Part shown: positions 1 to 8,517 of the stretch, in pieces
Numbering within the stretch: the stretch's first letter is position 1
Layout of the letters: each line of letters begins with the position of its first letter
Position numbers and translations under genes: made by a program
Origin: Pseudomonas reactans
GTDB taxonomy: Bacteria > Pseudomonadota > Gammaproteobacteria > Pseudomonadales > Pseudomonadaceae
DNA length: 64,000 nt
Direction: 5' to 3'
Assembly (NCBI RefSeq): GCF_013385825.1
Contig: NZ_JACAPG010000024.1
Coordinates: 67,297-131,296, forward strand
The notes under the pieces: model-generated
Seen by the model: only the letters and a program-made list of their open reading frames with translations
Database searches by the model: none
What the model was told of the DNA's origin: nothing

Positions 1-169
1 GCGAGGTACCGAGTGTTGGGGCAAGAGCCCTTTTGGTTACTTTTGGGGCTCTTTTCCAAAAGTGACCCGCCGTAAGGGCGGAACCAATATCAGCCATTAC
101 CTAAATAACGGATATGTACCCCACCAAAAAAACTGCCCCCCGGCATTCGCGAGCAATCCCACTTTTAGC
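1..169. repeat. Gene-free end of window with two adjacent hairpins, likely dispersed Pseudomonas repeat
   Basis: No coding region is convincing here. Two hairpins lie side by side: ACTTTTGG (39-46) pairs with CCAAAAGT (56-63), and CCGCC (67-71) pairs with GGCGG (77-81). Text of this kind, with CCAAAAGTGACCCGCCGTAAG, recurs in fluorescent Pseudomonas genomes as far as I recall, so I read it as a dispersed repeat. It lies downstream of the leftward transketolase gene and could help end its transcript, but there is no clean T-run in the right place. Confidence 0.4.
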
Positions 170-2233
170 TCAACCCTGAATCAGTTGAACCTGCGATAAA
201 GCCTGCTCCACCACATTCTCCACCGTAAACCCAAACTTCTCCTGCAACTTGGCCAGCGGTGCCGACGCGCCAAAGCTGTTCATCACCACCTTGGCCCCGG
301 CCTGCCCCACATACCGGCCCCAACCCAATGGCCCAGCCTGTTCCACCACAACCCGCGCCTTCACCGCTGGCGGCAACACGCTGTCGCGATACGCCTGGTC
401 CTGGTCTTCAAACAACTCCCAACTCGGCATCGAGACGACCCGCGCGGCAATCCCTTCGTTTTCCAACTGTTCATACGCCGCCACGGCCAGGCTGACCTCG
501 CTGCCGGTCGCCAACAGAATCACTTTGGGCTCGTTGGCACTCGCCAACACATATGCCCCTTTGGCTGCCCCGGACGCCGCCGCATATTTCGTACGATCCA
601 ACGTCGGCAACGGCTGGCGCGACAACACCACACAGCTTGGCCGATGGGTTTGCGCCAGGGCTACCTTCCACAATTCCAGGGTTTCATTGGCATCGCCGGG
701 CCGCAGTGTCAGCAACCCCGGTGTGGCGCGCAGTTGCGTGAGGTGCTCGATCGGCTGGTGCGTCGGCCCGTCTTCACCGACGCCAATCGAGTCATGGGTA
801 AACACAAACACCACCGGCAATTCCATGATCGCCGCCAGTCGGATCGGCGGTTTCATATAGTCGCTGAACACCAGGAAGGTCGAGGTGTACGGCCGCAGGT
901 AGGACAGCGCCATGCCATTGGCAATCGCGCCCATGGCGTGTTCTCGGATGCCGAAGTGCAGGTTACGCCCGCTGTAGTCGTCGGCACTGAAACGTCCGGC
1001 GCCGTCGAAGGTGAGGTTGGTCTTGGTCGACGGTGACAAGTCCGCCGAGCCGCCCAGCAGCCACGGGATTTGTTGGGCAAACGAATTCAGCACTTCGCCA
1101 CCGGCTGCGCGGCTGGCGATACCCTTGGGATCGCTGTCGAAGTGAGGTAAATCGTCTTGCCAATGCTCGGGCATTTCTCCTGCACGCATGCGGCGCAACT
1201 CGTCAGCCAGTTCCGGCTCGTACTGCTCCAACTGCGACAGGTGCTGATTCCATATTTCGTACAACGCCTGGCTGCGTTCCAACAGGGCATCACGCAAGAC
1301 GGTGCGCGCGTCGTCCGGCACCAGAAAACTTGAATCCTGCGGCCAGCCATAAGCGGCCTTGGTCAGGCGGATTTCTTCATCGCCCAACGGTTCGCCATGG
1401 GCGGCGGCAGTGTTGTGCTTGTGGGGCGAGCCGTAGCCGATCACGCTGTCGACCACGATCAGGGTCGGCGCTCCTGTGTTCGCCTTGAATGTCTCCAACG
1501 CTGCGCTCAGCGCCTGCAAGTCATTGGCGTCAGTCACGTGCAACGTGTGCCAGCCATAGGCCTGGAAGCGCTGGATCACGTCTTCGCTGAACGCCAACTC
1601 GGTGTGGCCTTCGATACTGATGGTGTTGTTATCGTAGATCCAGCACAGGTTCGCCAGCTTCAGGTGGCCGGCCATCGACGCGGCTTCGCTACTGATGCCT
1701 TCCATCATGTCGCCGTCACCGCACAGGGTGTAGACGTTGTAGTCGAACAACACCTTGCTATCACGGTTGAAACGCTCGGCCAACCAGCGCTCGGCCATCG
1801 CCATGCCGACGCTGTTGGCGCAGCCCTGGCCGAGTGGCCCGGTGGTGGTTTCCACGCCAGTGGTCATGCGGTACTCGGGATGGCCCGGAGTTTTTGAATC
1901 GGCCTGCCGGAACTGCTTGATGTCGTCCAGGCTAATCGCCGGCTGGCCAGTGCGCTTGCCATGGGCGTCGATTTCCACCACACCCGCCAGGTGCAGCAGC
2001 GAATACAGCAACATCGACGCATGCCCCACCGACAACACAAAACGGTCACGGTTGGGCCAGTCGGGATGCTCCGGGTGATAGCGCAGGAAGCGACTCCACA
2101 GCGTGTAACCCACCGGCGCCAGGCCCATGGGCGTGCCCGGATGGCCAGAATTGGCCTTCTGCACGGCGTCCATGGCCAGGGTGCGGATCGTGTTGATGCA
2201 TTGGGTGTCGACAGCGGTGGCGGCATGAGTCAT
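170..2233 (-). CDS. tkt: Transketolase, second-type paralogue
   Basis: Thiamine-diphosphate-dependent transketolase of the non-oxidative pentose phosphate pathway, moving two-carbon ketol units between sugar phosphates in the cytosol. Visible motifs are the N-terminal MDAVQKANSGHPGTPMGLAP block, the ThDP/Mg site CGDGDMMEG with a downstream NNTISIEG, and the central FGIREHAMGAIANGMALSYL block of the pyrimidine domain. The start is set at the ATG of MTHAATAV, preceded by GAGGGAGACC; longer upstream extensions carry no family sequence. The protein is 687 aa. The 'GTPMGLAPVGYTLW' N-terminus differs from the 'GAPMGMADIAEVLW' of housekeeping gamma-proteobacterial TktA, and no epd/pgk/fba genes are in view. 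This is therefore probably an accessory isozyme; that part is inference. The family call itself is very secure. Confidence 0.93.
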   Translation of the reverse strand: MTHAATAVDTQCINTIRTLAMDAVQKANSGHPGTPMGLAPVGYTLWSRFLRYHPEHPDWPNRDRFVLSVGHASMLLYSLLHLAGVVEIDAHGKRTGQPAISLDDIKQFRQADSKTPGHPEYRMTTGVETTTGPLGQGCANSVGMAMAERWLAERFNRDSKVLFDYNVYTLCGDGDMMEGISSEAASMAGHLKLANLCWIYDNNTISIEGHTELAFSEDVIQRFQAYGWHTLHVTDANDLQALSAALETFKANTGAPTLIVVDSVIGYGSPHKHNTAAAHGEPLGDEEIRLTKAAYGWPQDSSFLVPDDARTVLRDALLERSQALYEIWNQHLSQLEQYEPELADELRRMRAGEMPEHWQDDLPHFDSDPKGIASRAAGGEVLNSFAQQIPWLLGGSADLSPSTKTNLTFDGAGRFSADDYSGRNLHFGIREHAMGAIANGMALSYLRPYTSTFLVFSDYMKPPIRLAAIMELPVVFVFTHDSIGVGEDGPTHQPIEHLTQLRATPGLLTLRPGDANETLELWKVALAQTHRPSCVVLSRQPLPTLDRTKYAAASGAAKGAYVLASANEPKVILLATGSEVSLAVAAYEQLENEGIAARVVSMPSWELFEDQDQAYRDSVLPPAVKARVVVEQAGPLGWGRYVGQAGAKVVMNSFGASAPLAKLQEKFGFTVENVVEQALSQVQLIQG

Positions 2234-2407
2234 GAAACCGGTCTCCCTCGAATGGCTATCTAGAGTGGAGGGCAGGGCATAGCAAAGGTTTGATCCAAAC
2301 GCCCGCGCTGCGACGAACGGGGCTGTATTGACCCCGGACATGACAAGACCCCTCGCAATGGTCTAGCTTCTAGGCGTAAGCCATTGATCAACGTGCGGAG
2401 GTACGCC

Positions 2408-2632
2408 ATGCCAGTGAAACACGACCTGTATCAGGACTTGGGGTTGAGCAAGGAAGTCGTTCACGAACGCAGGGCGAGCGACAAACGCCTGGACTCGCTG
2501 CTCACTCAATACGATGACGCTGACAAGGAGGTGCTGAAGGCAGAGTCGGCGAGTGCCAGCGATGAGGAGGTGGAGAAGCTGAAGAAGAAACGGCTGTTGA
2601 TCAAAGACGACATTGTGGCGAAGTTGGCATAA
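2408..2632 (+). CDS. YdcH-like small protein (DUF465 type)
   Basis: A 74-aa charged, all-helical small protein, beginning MPVKHDLYQDLGLSKEVVHE and ending in the basic run EKLKKKRLLIKDDIVAKLA. The dense heptad-like charge pattern and the KKKRLLIKDDI ending match the YdcH/DUF465 family of small cytosolic proteins of unknown function. The start is the second in-frame ATG because a strong GGAGG lies 6-10 nt before it. The gene is divergent from transketolase and stands alone, followed by a REPIN. The role is unknown. Confidence 0.75.
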   Translation: MPVKHDLYQDLGLSKEVVHERRASDKRLDSLLTQYDDADKEVLKAESASASDEEVEKLKKKRLLIKDDIVAKLA

Positions 2633-2650
2633 GCCAAAAACACACCCCCC

Positions 2651-2750
2651 TGTAGGAGCGAGCTTGCTCGCGAAAAACGTCAACGATAACGCAGCGCTTC
2701 TGGTTCATCGCGGCGCTCTCAGGTTTTTCGCGAGCAAGCTCGCTCCTACA
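2651..2750. repeat. REPIN: inverted pair of REP palindromes
   Basis: TGTAGGAGCGAGCTTGCTCG begins a 28-bp arm (2651-2678) that recurs as an exact reverse complement at 2723-2750, with 44 bp between. Each arm also contains its own palindrome (CGAGC..GCTCG). This is the classic fluorescent-Pseudomonas REP doublet (REPIN), spread by RAYT transposases. No RAYT gene is in this window. Confidence 0.9.
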
Positions 2751-2823
2751 GCAGGGGCGGACACATTTGTTCAGAATTGTCTGAAGGACAGGGCGGCTTG
2801 CACTGCCTATGATGCCCACCGCC

Positions 2824-2886
2824 CACCCGGCTCTGGGGACTGTTGCGGCGCAAGGATTGCGCTGGTGAGCCGGGTGGGTACTTCAT
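2824..2886. repeat. 63-bp direct repeat, left copy, bordering the AT-rich islet
   Basis: This stretch matches 6789-6851 at 62 of 63 positions (the only difference is T2843 versus G6808). Inside it CACCCGGCTC pairs with GAGCCGGGTG as an outer 10-bp stem, and GCGCAA/TTGCGC forms an inner stem, giving a nested hairpin. The stop codon of the flavoenzyme remnant (TCA on the plus strand at 2883-2885) lies inside the right edge. The two copies exactly frame the low-GC gene block between them. Confidence 0.9.
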
Positions 2887-4048
2887 CGGGGTGACTTTGA
2901 GCCAAATCGGTCGGGCGAGAATGCTGATAATGAAACCTCCGGCCGTTGCCCAGTAGCCAGATTGGCTAGAGCATCACCGATGGCTGGCGCAAATTTAAAT
3001 CCGTGCCCAGAGCAAGCGGATGCAAAGTAACTTGAATTGAGCGACTGAATTCTTCCGATCAAAAACGACTCATCGGGGCTGACTGTATAGAAGCAGTTTT
3101 TTGCCTTTATAGGTTGCGGGTCAAGTCCAGAAAATAGAGTTTCGATAGTCTTGGATATTTCATCTGAAAACGCTTGTTTTACCGGCTGACTGTTCCAGTT
3201 TGGTGTGGAAGTGAGTTGTTGTCTGTTATGAAAGCCAATTTTTATGCCAGGCTCGGTTTTACTAATTGAAGGTGCGCCATAAAGGATGCTTCCATCTTTG
3301 AGTTCGTATAAGAAAACGGGGAATTTTTCTAAAGAGAAAACGCTTTCATAATGCTTTTTTGGTTTGAACCAAAAGATAGGGACTTGGCGCGGCTCCAGAA
3401 AATCCCCCACGCTTGGTATGAAACTATTAGTAATCCACGGGCCTGTTGTAATTATCGCTGACTTTGCGATGTAGGTATGACCGCTGAGTGTGAGTGCTTG
3501 GACGCCTAGCCTATGATTTTCGAGACTTACAACTCTGTCACCAAACTGAGCTACAGCCCCCTTGCGAATAGCTTGATTCAGCATGCCCAGTCTGGCATCG
3601 CAAGCCGATAGAGCATATGCACCAGGCTCGAATACTGCCGTCATCTCATTTTTCAAGTCAAATGACGGAAAAGCTTGCTTGACTCTCTCGCCGCTCCATA
3701 CTTCATGTTCTATTTTGCCTTCCTTGGCAGTTTTAATGCTTCCTGCGATGATTCGGCTAGACCCGTGCCCGATGAATAACCCCCGGTGCGAAATATTAAT
3801 TGTCTTTGAGTAAGCCGTTCCAGCTCGTTCCATAGCAAGTCTGCATGATTGAGTAACGGAAGATATTTTTCACCCTCCCAGTAGGCGCGTCGGAATATTC
3901 TTGATTCCCCTTGAGAGGAACCATAACTATGAGTGGGGCCCGAAGCTTCAATGCCCAGAACACGAGTGGATTTCGATACGGCTCGCCATAAGGCAGCTGT
4001 TCCCATAACGCCAAGGCCTATAACGATGACGTCATAAATGTTTTTCAT
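2883..4048 (-). pseudogene. Sarcosine-oxidase-like FAD amine oxidase, split by a one-base frameshift in a C5/G5 run
   Basis: Two overlapping reading frames together make one SolA/monomeric-sarcosine-oxidase-like flavoenzyme of about 388 residues, the normal family length. The N-terminal frame starts at 4048 (SD AGGAG) with the dinucleotide fold VIVIGLGVMGTAALWR and runs to IFRTGG. The C-terminal frame resumes with LFIGHGSSR and carries NCFYTVSPDE, whose Cys matches the covalent FAD attachment site of the family, then the FAD/substrate motif SGHGFKFAP. The frame is lost at the five C's at 3780-3784; a sixth would restore a continuous TGGLFIG. No other disruption is seen. The start overlaps the exporter gene by 17 bp. 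This could be a true mutation, slippage at the run, or a sequencing error. Family members oxidise N-methyl or cyclic amino acids (sarcosine, pipecolate, NikD substrates); the substrate here is unknown. Confidence 0.85.
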
Positions 4049-4955
4049 CTCTTGTGCTCCTTGTTTTTGATGAGGTGGAGGTTGAAATGTCGTAAGCAAG
4101 GAGGGTTGCTAATATGCCGGCTGTTACCATGAGCAGTGTTAGGGATAGAGTGGGTATCGCTTGCTTGTAAAAAAAAATACCAATACTGAACAGCGTGAGC
4201 GGTAGTATGAATTGTAAAAAGCCAGTCATGGAGAGTGGTATTTTATTGGTGGCAAAAGAAAACATCAGTAATGGTGTTACGGATACCACGCCCGCGAACC
4301 AGATTGATAAATTTTGGTCAGGTGATTCATGTGGTCGAGTGATAGTTAAGTCGAGTGTCCAAACGACAAATGTCAAAATCACGGTCAAAAAAAAAGTTTC
4401 TAGAAACAATCCGCTTATGGCGTCTAATGAGGTTGTTTTTTTTAGATAAGTATAGGATCCCCATGTTGTGGCGATCAGCAGGTAGGTCCAGTGATTTAGA
4501 TTTTCGCTGAGAAATGTAAGAGATGCGACTGAGCTTAGCGCGACGATGGTGGAGAGAATTTTTCGCGGTGTGATGGGCTCATGGTAAATCAAGCAGCCCA
4601 TTCCAATTGAGATGAAAGGGGCCAAAAGGTAGCCGAGACCACTTTCTAACAGATGTCCGTTGATGGATGACCAAATGAATGCTCCCCAATTGAATGCGAT
4701 CATGGTCGCGGCTGCGCAGTGTGTGATAATTAATTTTGGTGTTAAGGCTTTAAAGTGGTTGAGTCGCCTGAAGATAAGAAGGAATAACGCGAGAATGGCA
4801 CTGGATAATGTAATTCTGTATACGACCAATGTTATGGATGGAAATTCGCTAAGTGCTTTCCAGTAAAGAGAAGACGCGCCGAGAAAAAAGTTAGCGAGCC
4901 CCGACAGTGCGATTGCCAGGTGTTGCTGCGAGCATGTCTTTATTGTAGGGCTCAT
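4032..4955 (-). CDS. EamA/RarD-family DMT permease
   Basis: A 307-aa integral membrane protein with about ten hydrophobic segments in two EamA-like halves, for example LANFFLGASSLYWKAL near the N-terminus and a YLLAPFISIGMGCLIYHEPI segment in the middle. 'LGYLLAPFISIGMGCLIYHEPITP' style sequence is typical of the RarD branch of drug/metabolite exporters. The gene lies between the methyltransferase (3-nt gap) and the flavoenzyme (17-bp overlap), so it is part of one leftward operon. It probably exports the product of the neighbouring enzymes or moves their substrate. Base composition is visibly AT-richer than the chromosome around it. The substrate cannot be read from sequence. Confidence 0.85.
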   Translation of the reverse strand: MSPTIKTCSQQHLAIALSGLANFFLGASSLYWKALSEFPSITLVVYRITLSSAILALFLLIFRRLNHFKALTPKLIITHCAAATMIAFNWGAFIWSSINGHLLESGLGYLLAPFISIGMGCLIYHEPITPRKILSTIVALSSVASLTFLSENLNHWTYLLIATTWGSYTYLKKTTSLDAISGLFLETFFLTVILTFVVWTLDLTITRPHESPDQNLSIWFAGVVSVTPLLMFSFATNKIPLSMTGFLQFILPLTLFSIGIFFYKQAIPTLSLTLLMVTAGILATLLAYDISTSTSSKTRSTRDEKHL

Positions 4956-4958
4956 AAT

Positions 4959-5819
4959 TTATTGTTTCGTTATATGGCGAAATTCAATTATCTCGTATGA
5001 CCAGAATATTGCTCCGCTATCGTCGATAGAATAGGCGGCTGAATCCCGCTTTGCCCAACGATCAAATTCTTTTTTGAGGTGTTTACTTAGCGACTCCCAG
5101 TGCGGCGAGTAGTAAAAAAGTGGGAAGGTATGGCGCTCCACTAGTCGATAGACTAGTGGTGGGTTTTTATTGTGTTTTTTGTTGTATTTGTCTAGAAGGT
5201 CATATATTCCAATCAAGGAGTTAAGGCCTACAATAGCGGTGCCTTCAGGAGCAAGGTATTTAGGGAGGTCGTCAAGGAACCGAGAAACTACCTCTTCACC
5301 GTAGAACATGGACCGGAGGGGAATTTGCCCAGCCTGGTCCAGCATGCTTAATCGTTTCAAGAGTGAGTGGGAGGGAGTGCGCCAGCCTGGCGGGTTGAAA
5401 ACGATTGTTTGGAATTGCCTTTGCGGGAGGTTGTTGAACAGGTCGCTGACAAAAAAAGAAATCGAGTTCGTTTTGAAATTTATATGCTCGTGTAGTTTTG
5501 CCTGTTCAATAGACTCCCCGGAAACGTCAATGGCAGTAATATCGCAAGTACCTGCCATACGCATCAATAGCGCATGAGCACCGCTTCCTGTGCCGACGTC
5601 CAAAAAGCCACCCTTTGGAGAGTTGTTGCTTCGAATTTGCATTAGATAGTTGCCGAGTCTTACGCCTGCGAGGCTTACTTTGAAAACTTCGGGTGAGTGA
5701 ATTAAATTTAGGGAATGACCTAGGCCGAAATAGACTTTGTATCTATTGTTCGTGCTTTCTGCGGTTTCACTTTTTAAGTGGTGGGTGCCCGCGGTTCCGT
5801 GATCAATAAGTCCTAGCAT
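4959..5819 (-). CDS. Class I SAM-dependent methyltransferase, NPPGW type
   Basis: A 286-aa protein with the SAM-binding motif I FLDVGTGSGAHALLMRMAG, an acidic motif II (ITAIDVSGESIEQAK) and motif IV NPPGW. NPP[YFW]-type motifs are known from PrmC/HemK-like and other N-methyltransferases, so the target may be a nitrogen, but the substrate is not evident. Some SAM-using enzymes with this fold do other chemistry (for example azetidine-2-carboxylate synthases), which is an open alternative. It begins 2 nt after the ProC-like gene and is followed 3 nt later by the EamA gene, so it is tightly co-transcribed. Codon use is AT-rich like its islet neighbours. Confidence 0.8.
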   Translation of the reverse strand: MLGLIDHGTAGTHHLKSETAESTNNRYKVYFGLGHSLNLIHSPEVFKVSLAGVRLGNYLMQIRSNNSPKGGFLDVGTGSGAHALLMRMAGTCDITAIDVSGESIEQAKLHEHINFKTNSISFFVSDLFNNLPQRQFQTIVFNPPGWRTPSHSLLKRLSMLDQAGQIPLRSMFYGEEVVSRFLDDLPKYLAPEGTAIVGLNSLIGIYDLLDKYNKKHNKNPPLVYRLVERHTFPLFYYSPHWESLSKHLKKEFDRWAKRDSAAYSIDDSGAIFWSYEIIEFRHITKQ

Positions 5820-5821
5820 CT

Positions 5822-6628
5822 CTATGACCTCCGTCCTAGATTTCTTGATCGAGTGCAGGCATGTTTTAGTCCATCTATAATAATGTTTCGTGCCTGTTTT
5901 TCATTGAAAAAATCTATAGCTCTTTCTGTTGTACCTTCAGGTGTCATAACCCGTTCACAAAGTCTCATTGGCGGCTCTGAATTCGCTGTCAGCAGTATGA
6001 ACGTGCCACGGAATAACGTATTCGTGATTGAAGTGGCAGTCGTTTTGTCAAAGCCAGCTGATACTGCATACTCGACAAGTGCGGCAGCAAAGTATGAAAC
6101 ATAAGCAGGCCCGCCTCCTACCAATGCGGTAGCGCTGTCAATAAGCGGCTCATCATTGACGATGAACAAATCGCCGAGCTTGGTGAATAGATCGCGGACT
6201 AAGTCGATATTTTTCTTTGTAGTCTGAGGAGTAAATGTTAAAACAGTTATGCCTTCATTAATAGCACAAGGCAAGTTGGGTATTGCTCGAGATAGTTGCG
6301 GTGTTTGGAGACGATCTTTCAGTTCGGATAGGCTTATTCCGGCCATGACGGACACGATCATGCCTGGGTATTGTTTGATGTGAGGGTTGGCTTCTGAAAA
6401 GCTCGGAAAGGCTTGAGGTGGGATAGATAGAATTATGATTTCAGATGCTAAGGAAGTCGGCATGCCTTCTTCAGCTATAAACCCGGCGCTAATCATTTCA
6501 GCCCGTCTATCAGGATTAGGCTCGACGACAATTATCGCCATGTTCGGGCTTGATTGCTTCAGCCCACGTGCAATCGCACTGCCCATATGTCCGGCGCCGA
6601 CTATTAGAATATTCGTGGCTGTTGTCAT
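5822..6628 (-). CDS. Pyrroline-5-carboxylate reductase family protein (ProC paralogue)
   Basis: A 268-aa ProC-like protein. The NAD(P)-binding Rossmann motif ILIVGAGHMGSAIARGL is at residues 7-23, SIPPQAF follows, RAIPNLPCAINEGITVL matches the family 'MPNTP..V..G' block, and the C-terminal helical dimer domain carries SATALVGGGPAYVSYF and the ProC signature VMTPEGTTERAIDFF. Canonical ProC makes proline from 1-pyrroline-5-carboxylate; here the gene heads an islet operon with a methyltransferase, an exporter and an imino-acid-oxidase-like flavoenzyme. It may act on a cyclic imine in a small biosynthetic pathway rather than in core proline synthesis. SD AGGAG lies 7 nt before the ATG. The rest of the upstream gap, 6629-6788, must hold the operon promoter. 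Confidence 0.88.
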   Translation of the reverse strand: MTTATNILIVGAGHMGSAIARGLKQSSPNMAIIVVEPNPDRRAEMISAGFIAEEGMPTSLASEIIILSIPPQAFPSFSEANPHIKQYPGMIVSVMAGISLSELKDRLQTPQLSRAIPNLPCAINEGITVLTFTPQTTKKNIDLVRDLFTKLGDLFIVNDEPLIDSATALVGGGPAYVSYFAAALVEYAVSAGFDKTTATSITNTLFRGTFILLTANSEPPMRLCERVMTPEGTTERAIDFFNEKQARNIIIDGLKHACTRSRNLGRRS

Positions 6629-6788
6629 GATATCTCCTGTTCGACACGATTAGCGCTGTACGGCGATCACGTATTTTCAGCTTCGTCTCGATTAGGATTT
6701 ATCTCAAACCATGGGCTTCCTAAAATCGTGTAGGTTGTTTCTGGCAACTACCTTTCCGGGATATTTGGAGGGATTCACAACTGAGGGG

Positions 6789-6851
6789 CACCCGGCTCTG
6801 GGGACTGGTGCGGCGCAAGGATTGCGCTGGTGAGCCGGGTGGGTACTTCAT
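6789..6851. repeat. 63-bp direct repeat, right copy
   Basis: Second copy of the 2824-2886 element, offset by exactly 3965 bp, with the same nested stems (outer CACCCGGCTC/GAGCCGGGTG, inner GCGCAA/TTGCGC). It sits directly after the stop codon of the leftward hglS gene (6852-6854), just as the left copy sits at the stop of the leftward flavoenzyme gene. Transcribed leftward, either copy would fold strongly and could act as a 3'-end structure. Confidence 0.9.
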
Positions 6852-8228
6852 TCAGGACAGCAGTGCCTGTGTGCACTCATCAATCGAGCGCTGCTGCGTC
6901 TCGCCATACAGCTTCAATTCATCGATCGTCCGACGGCCCAGCGCCTTCTCAAATTCGGCCTGGTTCGAGTTGGCTGCGTAGTGACTCTGCGCCGCATCCC
7001 CCAGGTTCGACTGGAAAATCCCCGCCGCACTCACCGGCAGAAAATCTTCATACACCAAAGGCTCCACATCGATGTGGCCCGCTGCGATCAATGCGTCCAG
7101 GGTTCGCGGTTGATCAGCCGAACCGCGCGCCGCCAGGCCCTGCTCGGTGGTGAAGTAGCGGAAGTAGGCCAGGCCCTGTTCACGCATCTGCGCGTGATCA
7201 TCCGGGAAGGCCTGGAAGTGCCGTTCCATCAATTCGACATAACGCGTGGCGTTGCCTTCATTGGGGAAAGCGCCCAGTTCGTCGCGCGCGGCGTTCAACA
7301 ACTGGTCGTACAGCGCACGGCCTTTGGGCGTGAGTGCTACGCCGCGTTGTTCGATTTCGCCGAAGCGTGCGCTGTGGCTGCCTTGGGCGTCGGTGAAGTC
7401 GATGGGTTCATCCAGGGCCTTGAAGCTGGTCTGGCGCAGCAGGATCGGGCAGCGGCGGCGAGGCGGTCCTTCGATCACGGCTTTTGGTGTGATGCCTTTG
7501 CCGGGCATGGCAGCCTGGACCTGGTCTATGTCCAGGGTGCGCGGGGTCAGGTGGTTGATGTGCGGGCCTTTGAAGGCGACCACGTCGGCGATCAGGCGGT
7601 GCTGGTCGCTCAGTTGCTGGTACTGCGCCCCGGTAACGGTGGCGGTGTGGTGCCAACGGAATGTTTCCAGGGCCTGGCGGATGAACTCATCGGCATCCAC
7701 GGCGTTGAGGCCGCCGTGCTTTTCCGCTTGTTCGATCAGCGCCAGGGCGCCAGGGGTGAAGATCGAGCGCTTGGCCAGGGCGGTTTCGGCAAAGGCGCGC
7801 AGGTCGGGGTTTTCGATCAGTTCCAGGCGCAGCAATGAGGTAAACACGCGAAACGGGCTGGTTTGCAGCGCCTGTTCATGCACGGCGCGAAATGCGGTGG
7901 AGTGCACGGGCACGCCAGCCGGTGTCAGGTCGTAGTAGCCCACCGGGTGCATGCCCATCACTGCGAACAGGCGGCTGATGGTCGCCAGTTCCTCTGCCGT
8001 GCCCAGGCGGATCGCGCCGTGGCGTTCCATGTCCAGGCGCTGGATTTCGCCGGTGCGTTGCAGTTGCTGCGCCAGCGGCGGCTGGGTGTCGAGCACGTGA
8101 GCATTGGTCTCGGCCACCAGCTCCATCAGCGCGCCATACAGGGGAACTTCATCTCGGTACATATCGGACATGGCCTTGGAAAAACCCTTACGGATCTCGT
8201 CTGGGCTGACATGTGCGGTGCTAGGCAT
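6852..8228 (-). CDS. hglS: 2-oxoadipate dioxygenase/decarboxylase (HglS, DUF1338/YdcJ family)
   Basis: A 458-aa DUF1338 protein. Family members are Fe(II) enzymes that turn 2-oxoadipate into D-2-hydroxyglutarate in D-lysine/2-aminoadipate catabolism of Pseudomonas. Recognisable segments are an N-terminal SDMYRDEVPLYGALMELV, RLGTAEELATISRLFAVMGM, GYYDLTPAGVPVHSTAFR, and FKGPHINHLTPRTLDID, which supplies conserved His residues of the VOC-like metal fold. The start is the ATG of MPSTAHVSPDEI, with AGGAA upstream; a longer frame exists but its extra 52 residues look non-coding. It is monocistronic and divergent from the OprD gene to its right. Confidence 0.9.
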   Translation of the reverse strand: MPSTAHVSPDEIRKGFSKAMSDMYRDEVPLYGALMELVAETNAHVLDTQPPLAQQLQRTGEIQRLDMERHGAIRLGTAEELATISRLFAVMGMHPVGYYDLTPAGVPVHSTAFRAVHEQALQTSPFRVFTSLLRLELIENPDLRAFAETALAKRSIFTPGALALIEQAEKHGGLNAVDADEFIRQALETFRWHHTATVTGAQYQQLSDQHRLIADVVAFKGPHINHLTPRTLDIDQVQAAMPGKGITPKAVIEGPPRRRCPILLRQTSFKALDEPIDFTDAQGSHSARFGEIEQRGVALTPKGRALYDQLLNAARDELGAFPNEGNATRYVELMERHFQAFPDDHAQMREQGLAYFRYFTTEQGLAARGSADQPRTLDALIAAGHIDVEPLVYEDFLPVSAAGIFQSNLGDAAQSHYAANSNQAEFEKALGRRTIDELKLYGETQQRSIDECTQALLS

Positions 8229-8517
8229 AGAAAAATTCCTGATGGCGATGACGATAGAGGTGGCCTGTACCTGGATTTTGTTGAGCGCAAGGCGCGCTTG
8301 CAAACGAAGAATCCTCAGGACTTCATTCTGCAAATGAATGAGATGACGTGAATATGACAAAAAACAGCCTGTGAGAAATTTCATTTAAGGGCGATTTTCC
8401 TAACTAATTCTTCACGGAGTTCGCCCCGGTCGGCATGAAAGAATCGTCACGTTTGCAAGGATGAAAACGCCGTTATGCACACCAGACACATAAAAAAATG
8501 TTTAGGGGCTGTCGTTA

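Noticed and set aside
2824..6851. Integron-like cassette with attC-type site
   Set aside because: The repeat has dyad symmetry after a stop codon, but it lacks the GTTRRRY/RYYYAAC core boxes and no integrase is present.
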